Source: CAZJYI01 sp964550025 (lineage in GTDB: Bacteria; Verrucomicrobiota; Kiritimatiellia; UBA8416; CAYOBW01). Taken from it: a stretch of 20,930 nt of DNA. A model generated the notes under the pieces. It worked only from the letters and a program-made list of their open reading frames with translations, did no database searches and was not told the origin of the DNA. Both the position numbers and the translations under genes were made by a program. Each line of letters opens with the position of its first letter. Position 1 is the first letter of the stretch. Below are positions 20,893 to 20,930 of this stretch, piece after piece. Where the stretch lies: contig CAZJYI010000181.1 of assembly GCA_964550025.1 (NCBI GenBank), positions 1 through 20,930 of the forward strand, given 5' to 3'.

Positions 20893-20930
20893 ATAAATGC
20901 TGGACATGCGCGCCCGCCTCGGGCACGCTG

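Overview
The window is high-GC bacterial DNA (roughly 60-65% by eye) and most likely comes from the PVC superphylum, with Kiritimatiellota/Lentisphaerota/Verrucomicrobiota as the best guess. The reasons are: a very large PQQ-propeller/LamG protein with a relic methyltransferase-like N-terminus; secreted beta-helix and ELWxxDGT-repeat proteins whose C-terminal tails match the anchor-like tails common in that group; a sulfatase; and several kinds of degenerate dispersed repeats between genes. This is a judgement from protein style, not from a marker gene. No rRNA, tRNA, CRISPR array, transposase or phage gene was seen.

Layout. 1-146: tail of an intergenic region with a 29-bp direct repeat. 147-4100 (-): secreted PQQ-like propeller/LamG protein. 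4101-4439: divergent spacer with extragenic hairpins and a degenerate repeat tract. 4440-9563 (+): a fused sugar-1-phosphate nucleotidyltransferase/anomeric sugar kinase (MurU-AmgK-like), a small lipoprotein, a zinc-ribbon membrane protein, a GT2 glycosyltransferase fused to DUF2062, and a MipA/OmpV outer-membrane protein. Together these suggest a cell-envelope cluster. 9610-11006 (-): a Cys-rich membrane protein, a YbjQ-family protein and a short TM/zinc-ribbon protein. 11125-11483 (+): a VapB-like antitoxin followed by only the first 24 codons of its VapC toxin. 11563-13002 (+): a formylglycine-type sulfatase without signal peptide. 13217-17490 (-): a two-gene unit behind a good sigma70-like promoter, encoding a secreted beta-helix protein and a secreted ELWxxDGT-repeat protein. 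The second gene is broken by an in-frame TAG. 17714-18646 (+): an MscS-type channel whose 3' end overlaps the convergent histidine kinase gene (18577-20241, -) by 70 bp. 20416-20892 (+): a divergent response regulator that lacks the usual DNA-binding domain.

The most notable observations are: (i) the amber codon that separates the ELWxxDGT protein from an intact C-terminal module which its operon partner also carries; (ii) a copy of an intergenic repeat family lying in frame inside the PQQ-propeller gene; (iii) the one-chain MurU-like/beta-helix/AmgK-like enzyme; (iv) the decapitated vapBC locus; and (v) at least four unrelated-looking dispersed elements, two of them long imperfect inverted repeats. 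I did not find a convincing wholly new defence or biosynthetic system.
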